Of a stretch of DNA of 38,033 nucleotides, positions 25,318 through 31,882 are shown one piece after another. The stretch lies in NCBI GenBank assembly GCA_009781045.1, contig WQYW01000035.1, forward strand, positions 1 through 38,033, given 5' to 3'. Source of the stretch: Alphaproteobacteria bacterium (lineage in GTDB: Bacteria > Pseudomonadota > Alphaproteobacteria > Rhizobiales > Xanthobacteraceae). The position numbers were made by a program, and so were the translations under genes. The notes under the pieces are model-generated. The model did not search any database and had not been told where the DNA came from. It saw nothing but the letters and a program-made list of their open reading frames with translations. Each line of letters begins with the position of its first letter. Position 1 is the first letter of the stretch.

Positions 25318-25572
25318 TCAGACAAATTTGATTCCGGCGGACTTGCCCCGGCGCCAGACCACCTGGCAGCGCCTCCCGGTGCGGGTATCGCGGGAGAAAG
25401 CCAGGTGGACCACTCCGGGAAGGTTGTTTGCATCCTGATCAAGCGTGATCTTGACGCCACTATGCGAGATGTCTTCGACCAGACAGGGGCGGGCGGCAAA
25501 GCCGCCATCAAGCGTGATCCAGGCGTTCTGAGCGCAGAGCTTCCGGGTCGCGCGTTTTTTTGTCAGGGCCAT
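25318..25572 (-). CDS. PilZ domain protein
   Basis: This 84-aa single-domain protein has RATRK near the N-terminus, a weak version of the RxxxR c-di-GMP-binding motif, and CLVEDISHSGVKITL, matching the D/N-x-S-x-x-G half of the PilZ motif. AFSRDTRTGRRCQVVWRRGKSAGIKFV completes the beta barrel, and GRRCQVVWRRGKSAGIKF is typical of alphaproteobacterial PilZ proteins. It may sense c-di-GMP or may have lost binding; the first motif (KRATRKLCAQ) lies in the expected place. The start is ATG 25572 with AGGAGA about 10 nt upstream. No flagellar or cyclase gene lies nearby. Confidence 0.88.
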   Translation of the reverse strand: MALTKKRATRKLCAQNAWITLDGGFAARPCLVEDISHSGVKITLDQDANNLPGVVHLAFSRDTRTGRRCQVVWRRGKSAGIKFV

Positions 25573-25955
25573 CGATATTTTCTCCTGATCCAGCCCTAAC
25601 CCTTAACTTCCTAAGAAACGGTTGAAACTACTGTGGAATTCCCGATGTGTCGGGGCCTGCCGGATGCCCGCTCAGCGCTGCCTGCTTCCTGTGCAGGACT
25701 TCAGAGCCAGCATTGCCCCAGGGCCCGACGGCACCGAATGTCCGAATGTGCCGAATGACTTGCTCCCCTGTGGAAACGCCACTATAGGTTCGGCGACCCG
25801 CCTGGCGTCGCTGGGAGGGCCAGAGCGTCAAGGGTCGAAAGGCCTTGAAGGTTCAATGACCTTGAAGGTTCAATAACCCTGGCGCGGCAAAAAAGTGCCG
25901 GACACACCCTGCGACTGGCCACAGGCTGATCGCAGTGACCTCACGGTGCGGCTTT
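25573..25955. other. Intergenic stretch with short tandem repeats
   Basis: No gene. CCGAATG occurs three times at 25734-25757. CCTTGAAGGTTCAAT occurs twice at 25843-25857 and 25860-25874, period 17 bp. These sit between the PilZ gene and tRNA-Glu; no role is evident. Confidence 0.45.
25843..25874. repeat. 15-bp direct repeat, two copies
   Basis: CCTTGAAGGTTCAAT is repeated exactly with 2 bp between copies, about 80 bp before tRNA-Glu. The word CCTTGAAGG is itself nearly palindromic. It could be a regulatory site or replication slippage. Confidence 0.6.
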
Positions 25956-26030
25956 GCTCCCTTCGTCTATCGGTTAGGACGCCACCCTTTCACGGTGGGG
26001 AGAGGAGTTCGATTCTCCTAGGGAGCGCCA
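25956..26030 (+). tRNA. tRNA-Glu (anticodon TTC)
   Basis: The acceptor GCTCCCT pairs with AGGGAGC, the anticodon stem CCACC/GGTGG encloses CTTTCAC with TTC at 34-36, the T-arm carries AGTTCGATTCT, and CCA is encoded. Its last 13 bases are the start of the direct repeat that recurs at 29586, so it is the insertion target of an integrated element. Confidence 0.97.
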
Positions 26031-26110
26031 ATAAAATCAATGGCTTACGGCACCAACCCAAAACTGAACTACAAATCGGTAAGCAGGTGGTAAGCACGGG
26101 AGGCATTTCA
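26018..26110 (+). repeat. Attachment-site-like repeat, copy 1 (tRNA-Glu end)
   Basis: The first 24 bases (26018-26041) begin with the tRNA 3' end, CTAGGGAGCGCCA, and run into ATAAAATCAAT; they are identical to 29586-29609. Similarity continues ungapped to 26110, with about 13 differences over the whole 93 bp by eye. Inside are two GGTAAGCA words (about 26078-26096), like arm-type recombinase sites (inference). Confidence 0.85.
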
Positions 26111-26530
26111 ATCTCAGCCCGGAAACATAATTCCGTTCCCTGTAGGTCTGCTTGGGGCCGATCGCCTTTCAGTGCCACTCTTCGCGATCGGCAGGCAATC
26201 GCGCCACATGCCGTTCGCCTGCCACCGCCCGTCGATCGAGGCCCTGAGTCGGCCCCCCAGCCTGCGGCCTGGCACCATGGCCGATCGGTGGTGATCGCTC
26301 GACCAGGTCGGCAGCAATTGTTGCCCAACCAGGCTGGTGCCGAGTCAGGGGTGGCTTTTCGCTGCCGCCAACCCCTCCCACAAGGCGGCACACCGCCGGT
26401 CCGCGATGTCTGGCCTCGGGAGCGAGCATACTCAAGGAACTGTCGCCAAACGATCGTAACCGTCAAAGCGCCCCCATCTGGAACCGGCGAGTCCTCAATA
26501 CCCACCAACCAGGTCACCGCCTTCGACGGA
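26111..26530. other. Element left end, no gene recognised
   Basis: This stretch after the first repeat has the G/C-rich look of decayed coding sequence but no motif I can name on either strand. No recombinase gene is present here, although an integrase next to the tRNA-proximal repeat would be expected in an active element. Confidence 0.35.
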
Positions 26531-27001
26531 CCGCTTTACGGTCTGGAGAACTGCCCTCGCCGGACGATTCGACGTTCACCGCTCCCACTGCGAATTACAG
26601 TCCGGCAACCGACCAGGTCGCACTGCTGGCCGCCGCCGACCGACTCGGGAAGCCCGACGGTCTCGAACGGCTGTATTCCAACCGGCAACAGACCCTCCGA
26701 GAATATCGAAGACCCGTTCACTCCGGACAATCTCAAGCTGTCGCTGCCTGGCGCAAAAAAATCGATCAATGCCTTCCTCTCTGCCCCCAACGTGCCGGAA
26801 CCTGGTTTTGTCAGCGCTGTGCAAAAAAAATCCCTGTCCGGGCTCGAGACGGTCACGGTCCAGACCGATGAGCTGCGACGCCCCCTCCAGAACGGCGCCT
26901 GGCCTGCCAGGTTCGAAGAACTGAGCACACGTTTCGATGCAATGATCAACGAGCGCGGCAAGGGCAAAGACGCCAACAATCTGCCCTCTGTGATTTCGTA
27001 A
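26531..27001 (+). pseudogene. DUF6079/PglY-like C-terminal remnant
   Basis: The frame ending at TAA 26999-27001 reads PNVPEPGFVSAVQKKSLSGL, ETVTVQTDELRRPLQNGAWP, then ARFEELSTRFDAMINERGKGKD. This order (SGLE-x-V-x-V, D-L/E-L-x-x-x-L, G-x-P-A, E-E-L-x-x-R-F, GKD) matches my memory of the end of DUF6079 (PglY-type BREX ATPases). Just upstream, coding-like sequence continues in another frame: ANYSPATDQVALLAAADRL, then LERLYSNRQQTLREY, so at least one frameshift is present. A full DUF6079 protein is over 1,000 residues; only a stub remains. The stop is 11 bp before the ATPase start and the ATPase ribosome site follows directly, as if both once formed one operon. Confidence 0.42.
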
Positions 27002-27012
27002 AGGAGAGCAAC

Positions 27013-28191
27013 GTGCTACTCAAGTCATTAAAGCTGACAAATTTCCTGAGCTTCGGCGAATCCACACCGACGTTGGAATTACACCCGCTCAATGTGGTGA
27101 TCGGTCCAAATGGATCCGGAAAATCCAATCTGATAGAAGCCATAGACCTGATCCGCTCTACACCGAGCACCTCGGAGAAATCGAACCTGCTAGCCGCTAT
27201 ACGCGATGGTGGCGGTGTACGTGATTGGTTATGGAAGGGCGCGAACAACACGCCTTGTGCAACCATCGACGCCGTATTCGATTACCCCAAGGGGCCGGTT
27301 GGTCTTCGCTATTGCATCACTTTTTCGGAAGTCGGTCAAAGATTCGAGATACTGGATGAACGTGTCGAGAACGAACGCCCTGACGTAGGCCACATTAATC
27401 CTTATTTTTATTACCGCTTTCAAAACAGTCGCGGCGTCTTGAATGTCAAAGGTGATGAACGCCGTTTACAGAACGAAGATATCGACCCGACTGCATCCAT
27501 TCTGTCTCAGCGTAAAGATCCGGATCAGTACCCGGAACTGACTTATCTGGGCAATGTGTTCGGGAAAATTCGACTGTATCGGGAGTGTAACTTTGGTCGG
27601 TATACCGCACCGCGCCTACCACAGAAAGCGGACTTGCCGAACGAACTGCTGGAACCGGACGCCAGCAATCTGGGGCTGGTGCTCAACCGTCTGCGCCGTG
27701 ATCCAGGCACCAAGAAGAAGCTGCTCGACAATTTGCACGTTCTGTATGATGGCATAGAAGATTTTGACGTGAGAATCGAAGGCGGCACGGTTCAGGTGTT
27801 TTTTCAAGAAGGAGGATACACCGTTCCGGCTACGCGGCTCTCGGATGGTACTTTGCGCTACCTGTGCTTACTGTCCGTTCTGTGCCACCCCAGCCCACCA
27901 CCGCTGATTTGCATCGAGGAGCCTGAGCTTGGCCTTCATCCCGATGTACTTCCCTGTCTCGCCAGCCTGCTCAAAGACGCAGCAAATCGAACCCAACTTA
28001 TCATCACAACGCATTCCGATGTTCTGGTCGATGCTCTTACAGATCTGCCCGAAGCCGTCGTGGTGGCGGAAAGAACCGCCAAGGGAACGACGCTGACTCG
28101 CCTCAATGCTGAGAAACTGAAGCCTTGGCTTGAAAAGTATCGGCTCGGACAGCTCTGGACGCGCGGCGAAATCGGGGGGACGCGGTGGTGA
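27013..28191 (+). CDS. AAA (AAA_21/RecF-like) ATPase of a two-gene defence-type module
   Basis: This 392-aa ABC-type ATPase has a Walker A at residues 31-38 (GPNGSGKSN), a preceding lid LKLTNFLSFGEST, a signature region LSDGTLRYLCLLSVL, Walker B LICIEEPELGLHPD and the switch histidine in TTHSDVLVDAL. This is the layout of OLD-like and AriA-like ATPases in anti-phage systems. GTG 27013 has AAGGAGAG 5 nt upstream, a perfect ribosome site. It overlaps the DUF4276 gene by 7 bp, so the two products are probably made together and form a complex (inference). The gene is intact while its neighbours in the same element are decayed. Codon use is more A/T-rich than the chromosome. Confidence 0.9.
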   Translation: MLLKSLKLTNFLSFGESTPTLELHPLNVVIGPNGSGKSNLIEAIDLIRSTPSTSEKSNLLAAIRDGGGVRDWLWKGANNTPCATIDAVFDYPKGPVGLRYCITFSEVGQRFEILDERVENERPDVGHINPYFYYRFQNSRGVLNVKGDERRLQNEDIDPTASILSQRKDPDQYPELTYLGNVFGKIRLYRECNFGRYTAPRLPQKADLPNELLEPDASNLGLVLNRLRRDPGTKKKLLDNLHVLYDGIEDFDVRIEGGTVQVFFQEGGYTVPATRLSDGTLRYLCLLSVLCHPSPPPLICIEEPELGLHPDVLPCLASLLKDAANRTQLIITTHSDVLVDALTDLPEAVVVAERTAKGTTLTRLNAEKLKPWLEKYRLGQLWTRGEIGGTRW

Positions 28192-28820
28192 AACTGTATG
28201 TGGAAGGTGGTGGCGACACAGCTCTGCTGAAAGCGGCCTGCCGCGAGGCATTTACGACGTTCATCACGAAAGCCGGATTGAAGAATCGTCCAAGGATCGT
28301 GGCTTGTGGCAGCAGGCGCGATGCGTTCGATTCCTTTTGCACTGCAATTGTCAGTGGTGAAGATGCGATGCTTCTCGTCGACAGCGAAGGTACCGTTAGT
28401 GATCGACACCAGCACGGCCTGCCGGACACATGGCAACCGTGGGCACATCTTAAAGCCAGAGCCGGCGATGGATGGGACAAACCCGGCGGGACTGCGGACA
28501 CGCAGTGCCACCTCATGGTGCAAATCATGGAAAGCTGGTTCCTCGCCGACCGGTTGGCGCTCAAGACCTTTTTTGGACAAGGCTTCAAGGAGAATGCCTT
28601 GCCTGAGCCCAATAGCGCCACTGAAAGCATAGCGAAGAGCCAAGTCTATTCCATCCTGGCACGCGCTACCAGCAACTGCAGGACAAAGACTCCTTACGGA
28701 AAAGGCGAGCACTCGTTCAAGCTGTTGACGAGAATCGACCCCACAAAAGTCATCCAGGCATCGCCATGGGCCAAGCGGTTCATAGACGAATTGCGTAAGA
28801 AGATGGATGCGTTGAACTGA
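28185..28820 (+). CDS. DUF4276 family protein (Toprim-like effector)
   Basis: This 211-aa protein begins MVKLYVEGGGDTALLK, with a conserved glutamate (E7), and has MLLVDSEGTVSD with D66 and E68. Together these give the E...D-x-E acidic set of a Toprim-like nuclease fold, which DUF4276 is thought to adopt. Further family blocks are CHLMVQIMESWFLADRLAL and KSQVYSILARATSNC...KGEHSFKLL. The start is GTG 28185 (or GTG 28188), overlapping the ATPase stop. In related modules the ATPase senses or holds the effector and the Toprim protein cuts nucleic acid; for this pair that is an inference from PARIS- and OLD-type systems. No antitoxin gene is seen. Confidence 0.88.
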   Translation: MVKLYVEGGGDTALLKAACREAFTTFITKAGLKNRPRIVACGSRRDAFDSFCTAIVSGEDAMLLVDSEGTVSDRHQHGLPDTWQPWAHLKARAGDGWDKPGGTADTQCHLMVQIMESWFLADRLALKTFFGQGFKENALPEPNSATESIAKSQVYSILARATSNCRTKTPYGKGEHSFKLLTRIDPTKVIQASPWAKRFIDELRKKMDALN

Positions 28821-28989
28821 AGTCACGAGCAGCCGAGGCAATACGTCGGCTTTGATTTCGTCCGTATCAGCAATGGGTACGATTGCCTTGAGCCATGGGA
28901 GGAGGTCGGACGTGTCGAGCGGCCCCCCCTTGTCCACTCTGGCGCAAACGCTGGGTGTGTGTATTCGAGCCAGATCTGTGATCCTGCCG
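28821..28989. other. Spacer after the DUF4276 gene
   Basis: No gene. It may contain the eroded 3' end of the minus-strand HTH pseudogene that follows. Confidence 0.35.
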
Positions 28990-29528
28990 AGCCTCTTTGG
29001 GATCTTTGATCTTTGAGTGTGCCCGTCCCAATCGTGACGAGGTTGGTGTGAGGCTCCTGAAGCCTGGAACAGGGCGCTCGGTGATCTTGATGTGACCGAG
29101 TCGGCGTGCCTCATGGAGGGTGGTCTGGACCGTGGTGAGGCGGACGCCATCCAGCACCCTCGCCAGCCACAACGCACAGTACTGCCCGTTGACCCTCGGT
29201 ATAGTGATGCCGCATTGTGTCCGGCAGCGCACTCGAGCCACCCAGGCGCCGCCGCCGATCTCGGGACGCCTGCCTGTCCGGCGATCGCGGCCGGTTGCGT
29301 GACGTCAGTCGGCTCGCTTTGATGGGACGGGCGGTTGTCGTTGCCGGTTTGGTCACGATGGTGCCCTGCTCAAACCTCAAACGCCTCAGCACGCTCCGCC
29401 AGCCAAGGCTTGCGCTGGATACAGGCAAGCACCTCTGCGGAGATCCTGAACCCGAGCGGTGACGCGGTGGTCGGATCAGGTTTGGGGCCGACTTCCAAAA
29501 CGCCTGGAATGTCCAAAACCACGACCAT
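28990..29528 (-). pseudogene. Frameshifted helix-turn-helix gene
   Basis: The protein can be followed on the minus strand only by switching frames. From ATG 29528: TASPLGFRISAEVLACIQRK, PWLAERAEAFEV, then TGA at 29372-29370. Another segment reads GNDNRPSHQSEPTDVTQPAA. A third frame gives SSALPDTMRHHYTEGQRAVL and CVVAGE. A fourth segment gives GVRLTTVQTTLHEARRLGHI then KITERPVPGFRSLT, and one more shift gives TNLVTIG. The HTH block (T-TVQ-x-x-LHEARRLGHI-x-ITERPVPGF-x-LTNLV) is well known from accessory HTH proteins of alphaproteobacterial elements. At least three frame breaks mean it is dead. It is the only trace of element control functions between the repeats. Confidence 0.68.
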
Positions 29529-29585
29529 TTCCCAAATTCTGGGCTACCGCCTTGACATCGCACGCTTCCCCGACAACCGACAACG

Positions 29586-29678
29586 CTAGGGAGCGCCAAT
29601 AAAATCAATAACTTACGATAGCATCGCCAAGCTGAACTACAAGTCGGTAAGCAGACGGTAAGCACGAGAGGCATTTCA
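29586..29678 (+). repeat. Attachment-site-like repeat, copy 2
   Basis: The first 24 bases equal 26018-26041, including the tRNA-Glu 3' end CTAGGGAGCGCCA, but no tRNA body precedes them. The 93-bp match with copy 1 runs without gaps to GGCATTTCA, including both GGTAAGCA words. It marks the right end of the small element and the left end of whatever follows. Confidence 0.85.
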
Positions 29679-30032
29679 GGCGCCACTGTCCCAAAATGGT
29701 TCGCCACCTGACCTGGGTTGTCCAGTCATCGCCATACCCCGCTCAATCATCGGGCCAAACGCCAACGTTAGCGTTTGGCAGTGGCCCGGACCGCCTGCCC
29801 GATCGGGACCGCGATTTCCGCAAGCCAATCCTGGCGCTGACACGCTGGTGTCCCTCGGGTAAAGGAAAAGCCAAGGCGAAACGATCCCGCCCGTTGGGGC
29901 GTCTCACCTGAGCGCCGTTCCGTCTTCCGTCAAGCCCCTGCTTGCGCGTGATCTCGCAGCGGGGGCCGAATGACTGCCCTTGATCTGCAACCCGAACTAC
30001 AACAAGGCGCAACGAAACATCGAATCACAAGA
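29679..30032. other. Stretch after the second repeat, no gene recognised
   Basis: No defensible gene. CCAAACGC-CAACGTTA-GCGTTTGG (29755-29778) is an exact 8-bp inverted repeat around a self-complementary AACGTT centre. Fragmentary charged peptides on both strands suggest eroded coding DNA. No integrase is visible. Confidence 0.4.
29755..29778. repeat. Inverted repeat beside the second attachment-like site
   Basis: CCAAACGC and GCGTTTGG pair exactly; with the inner AACGTT the whole forms a long interrupted palindrome about 150 bp from the attachment-like repeat. It could be a recombinase accessory site or a terminator. Confidence 0.55.
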
Positions 30033-30995
30033 CTACGCAATCAATCTTTCGCCAAGATAATACGGCGCAAATTCCGTATCATTCCCAGAAAAGCATCGTG
30101 TGCCTGACGGTACCGCGTCCGGCGGGAATCCCCAATTTTGCTGCCGGCCGTTGATCACTGCGTGAATTGTTAGGTCATAGAATATTCGGCAATTCGTGTC
30201 CGCCGGGAATGTCTGTTCAACCTGCTCGCGAATTTCATCGAAATCAACTGTGACGCAGAAATTTCCTTGTTCGACATCCGCGCGAGTCACCAACTCAACA
30301 GAAACGACTTGGACACCAGATTTCGAAAATCCAAACACTTTGTGAACACTTGTCAGTCGCTCAAAGTCAGCACTAATGATTGACCGACAGACATCATCTA
30401 CTGGAGATCTGCGCAAAATACAATCCGCAATGAGACAAATCGCTCGGACATAAGCCATCTGATCCGTGCGCCTTAAGGCAACTCCACCCTTAATACTAAG
30501 TGCATCCTCAGTGACCAGAAAAGCTCCAGAATGGGTAATCGTATTACGAAGCCGCGTCAGCTCTTCATACAGCGCCCAAAAGGCATCTGAGCCTCTCGCC
30601 CAATCTGCCAGAACCGCAGGCTCAAGCAGAGCGCCGCTACTCTTCCGAGCTTTATAGTCAGCGACCTTTGTTTGGAATGTTCCACCCTTAAACCCATTCG
30701 CACGGAGAATCCATTCTACAATTAAGTCATGCATTTTGAGTGTCGCGGTAAACACCAACGGCCGCAACTTCGAAAGCGCCGATGAAACCGCGGAATCACT
30801 CAATTCCACTACCCCGCTATGCACGACCTCCGTTCGGTAATGCCCGCTGTCCAATTTGCCTTCCGACAAGTAGATAACAACTCGGTCGTTTGCATCTTCA
30901 CTCCGATCGTATAGTACTCCTCGGACAAATTCCAACGCATTTCGCTCAAAAGAAATTTCTTTTTGCAGATTTGCGACGTTTCCGGTAAATGGCAT
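30033..30995 (-). CDS. HEPN-like protein with an R-x4-H motif, uncharacterised
   Basis: This 320-aa protein belongs to no family I can name. Residues 145-160 read ELTRLRNTITHSGAF: R150, N151 and H155 give the R-N-x3-H motif that marks HEPN RNases and abortive-infection proteins. The preceding LKMHDLIVEWILRANG and the following helix (YVRAICLIADCIL) fit the helical bundle of HEPN domains. The C-terminal half (about 210-320) is beta-rich and separate. No signal peptide or membrane segment. The start is ATG 30995 with AGGG about 13 nt upstream, which is weak. Codon use is strongly A/T-rich compared with the chromosome. It lies 105 bp beyond the HNH gene on the same strand and could be a late gene of that set or independent. 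Confidence 0.65.
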   Translation of the reverse strand: MPFTGNVANLQKEISFERNALEFVRGVLYDRSEDANDRVVIYLSEGKLDSGHYRTEVVHSGVVELSDSAVSSALSKLRPLVFTATLKMHDLIVEWILRANGFKGGTFQTKVADYKARKSSGALLEPAVLADWARGSDAFWALYEELTRLRNTITHSGAFLVTEDALSIKGGVALRRTDQMAYVRAICLIADCILRRSPVDDVCRSIISADFERLTSVHKVFGFSKSGVQVVSVELVTRADVEQGNFCVTVDFDEIREQVEQTFPADTNCRIFYDLTIHAVINGRQQNWGFPPDAVPSGTRCFSGNDTEFAPYYLGERLIA

Positions 30996-31100
30996 TGCCA
31001 GAACCCTGAAGTTTGATGGACATTGGCCGCTGGTTCACTGCTGGTCGACACAGCTTAGTCGCTCATGGAACATGAAGTAATATTCCCATTTCAGATCTCT

Positions 31101-31856
31101 TTATGTCAGAACGCACATCCGTTCACGATGCAGCAGCAATCGCCGGCAATGCTCACCAGAAAGCAAAATGCGGGACCTCCAGCGTAACTCGGCCTTACCT
31201 TCCTCGCTAAGAATTCCCGAAAACTCCGGCTCCCCCATGTCGTTGAATGTCACCAAGGCGCGGTCGAAAGCTGCGTCCCACAATGCCGAGAGCAGGAGCC
31301 CATTATGCACGTTGAGACGCTCAGCGTCGTTTTCACAATCCGCCCATGGGATGATATGTGACGCCCGCAAAAGAGGTCGGTCTGTAATGCCCGTCAAAGG
31401 ACAGCGTCCCTGCCAGTAGTCGAGCAACCGGGTCCGAAAAATCTCCTGCCCAATTCTCTGGACGACCAGTCGTTCGGCCTCCGTCGAGCGCGGCATACCC
31501 GCAATTCGTTCCTGGAATTCCCGCAGCGGCGCATCCGGCAAACTCACACCGAGTTCATAAACCCGCCGCAAGACGGGATAGAGTTCCCCAAGGGTGTCGA
31601 ACGCAAGGCGGACCTGACCAGGGCCAGGGATCTCTGAGGCGGCATAGTTCAACTCCTGGATAATGCCCCGGTGTTCAAGAGCCAGATACCATGAACCCGC
31701 TGGCCCGGCCGCCGCCAGGTGGATGATGCCTTGGGCCGTTGTCGAAGCAAAACATCCCCAACCGGCTTCCTCCCCCAGAACGCGGCGGAACCCATTCTGA
31801 AATGCAACCTTCTGGCATTCTTCGCGAACGACAAAGGACTGGGGAAATTCCACCAT
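31101..31856 (-). CDS. HNH endonuclease
   Basis: This 251-aa protein has a C-terminal HNH_2-type nuclease: CPLTGITDRPLLRASHIIPW, then ERLNVHNGLLLSALWDAAFD. The metal-binding histidine in ASHIIPW, the N-x-HNG-x-L loop and the later D/F residues are all present, so it should be active. The N-terminal 130 residues, with CFASTTAQGIIHLAAAG and a helical middle part, form a separate domain that is probably for DNA or protein contact. ATG 31856 is chosen; TTG 31865 lies 3 codons upstream. It follows the methylase stop by 26 bp on the same strand, so it is likely the restriction partner of that methylase or an added effector (inference). Confidence 0.9.
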   Translation of the reverse strand: MVEFPQSFVVREECQKVAFQNGFRRVLGEEAGWGCFASTTAQGIIHLAAAGPAGSWYLALEHRGIIQELNYAASEIPGPGQVRLAFDTLGELYPVLRRVYELGVSLPDAPLREFQERIAGMPRSTEAERLVVQRIGQEIFRTRLLDYWQGRCPLTGITDRPLLRASHIIPWADCENDAERLNVHNGLLLSALWDAAFDRALVTFNDMGEPEFSGILSEEGKAELRWRSRILLSGEHCRRLLLHRERMCVLT

Positions 31857-31882
31857 CGCCTGCAACCTCTACATATCTACCG

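Noticed and set aside
25895..27001. 368-codon open frame taken as one gene
   Set aside because: It reads through tRNA-Glu and the attachment-like repeat; only its last part is coding-like, and I list that as a remnant.
27936..29177. 413-codon minus-strand frame
   Set aside because: It is antisense to the ATPase end and the DUF4276 gene; the recognisable HTH pieces nearby are in other frames.
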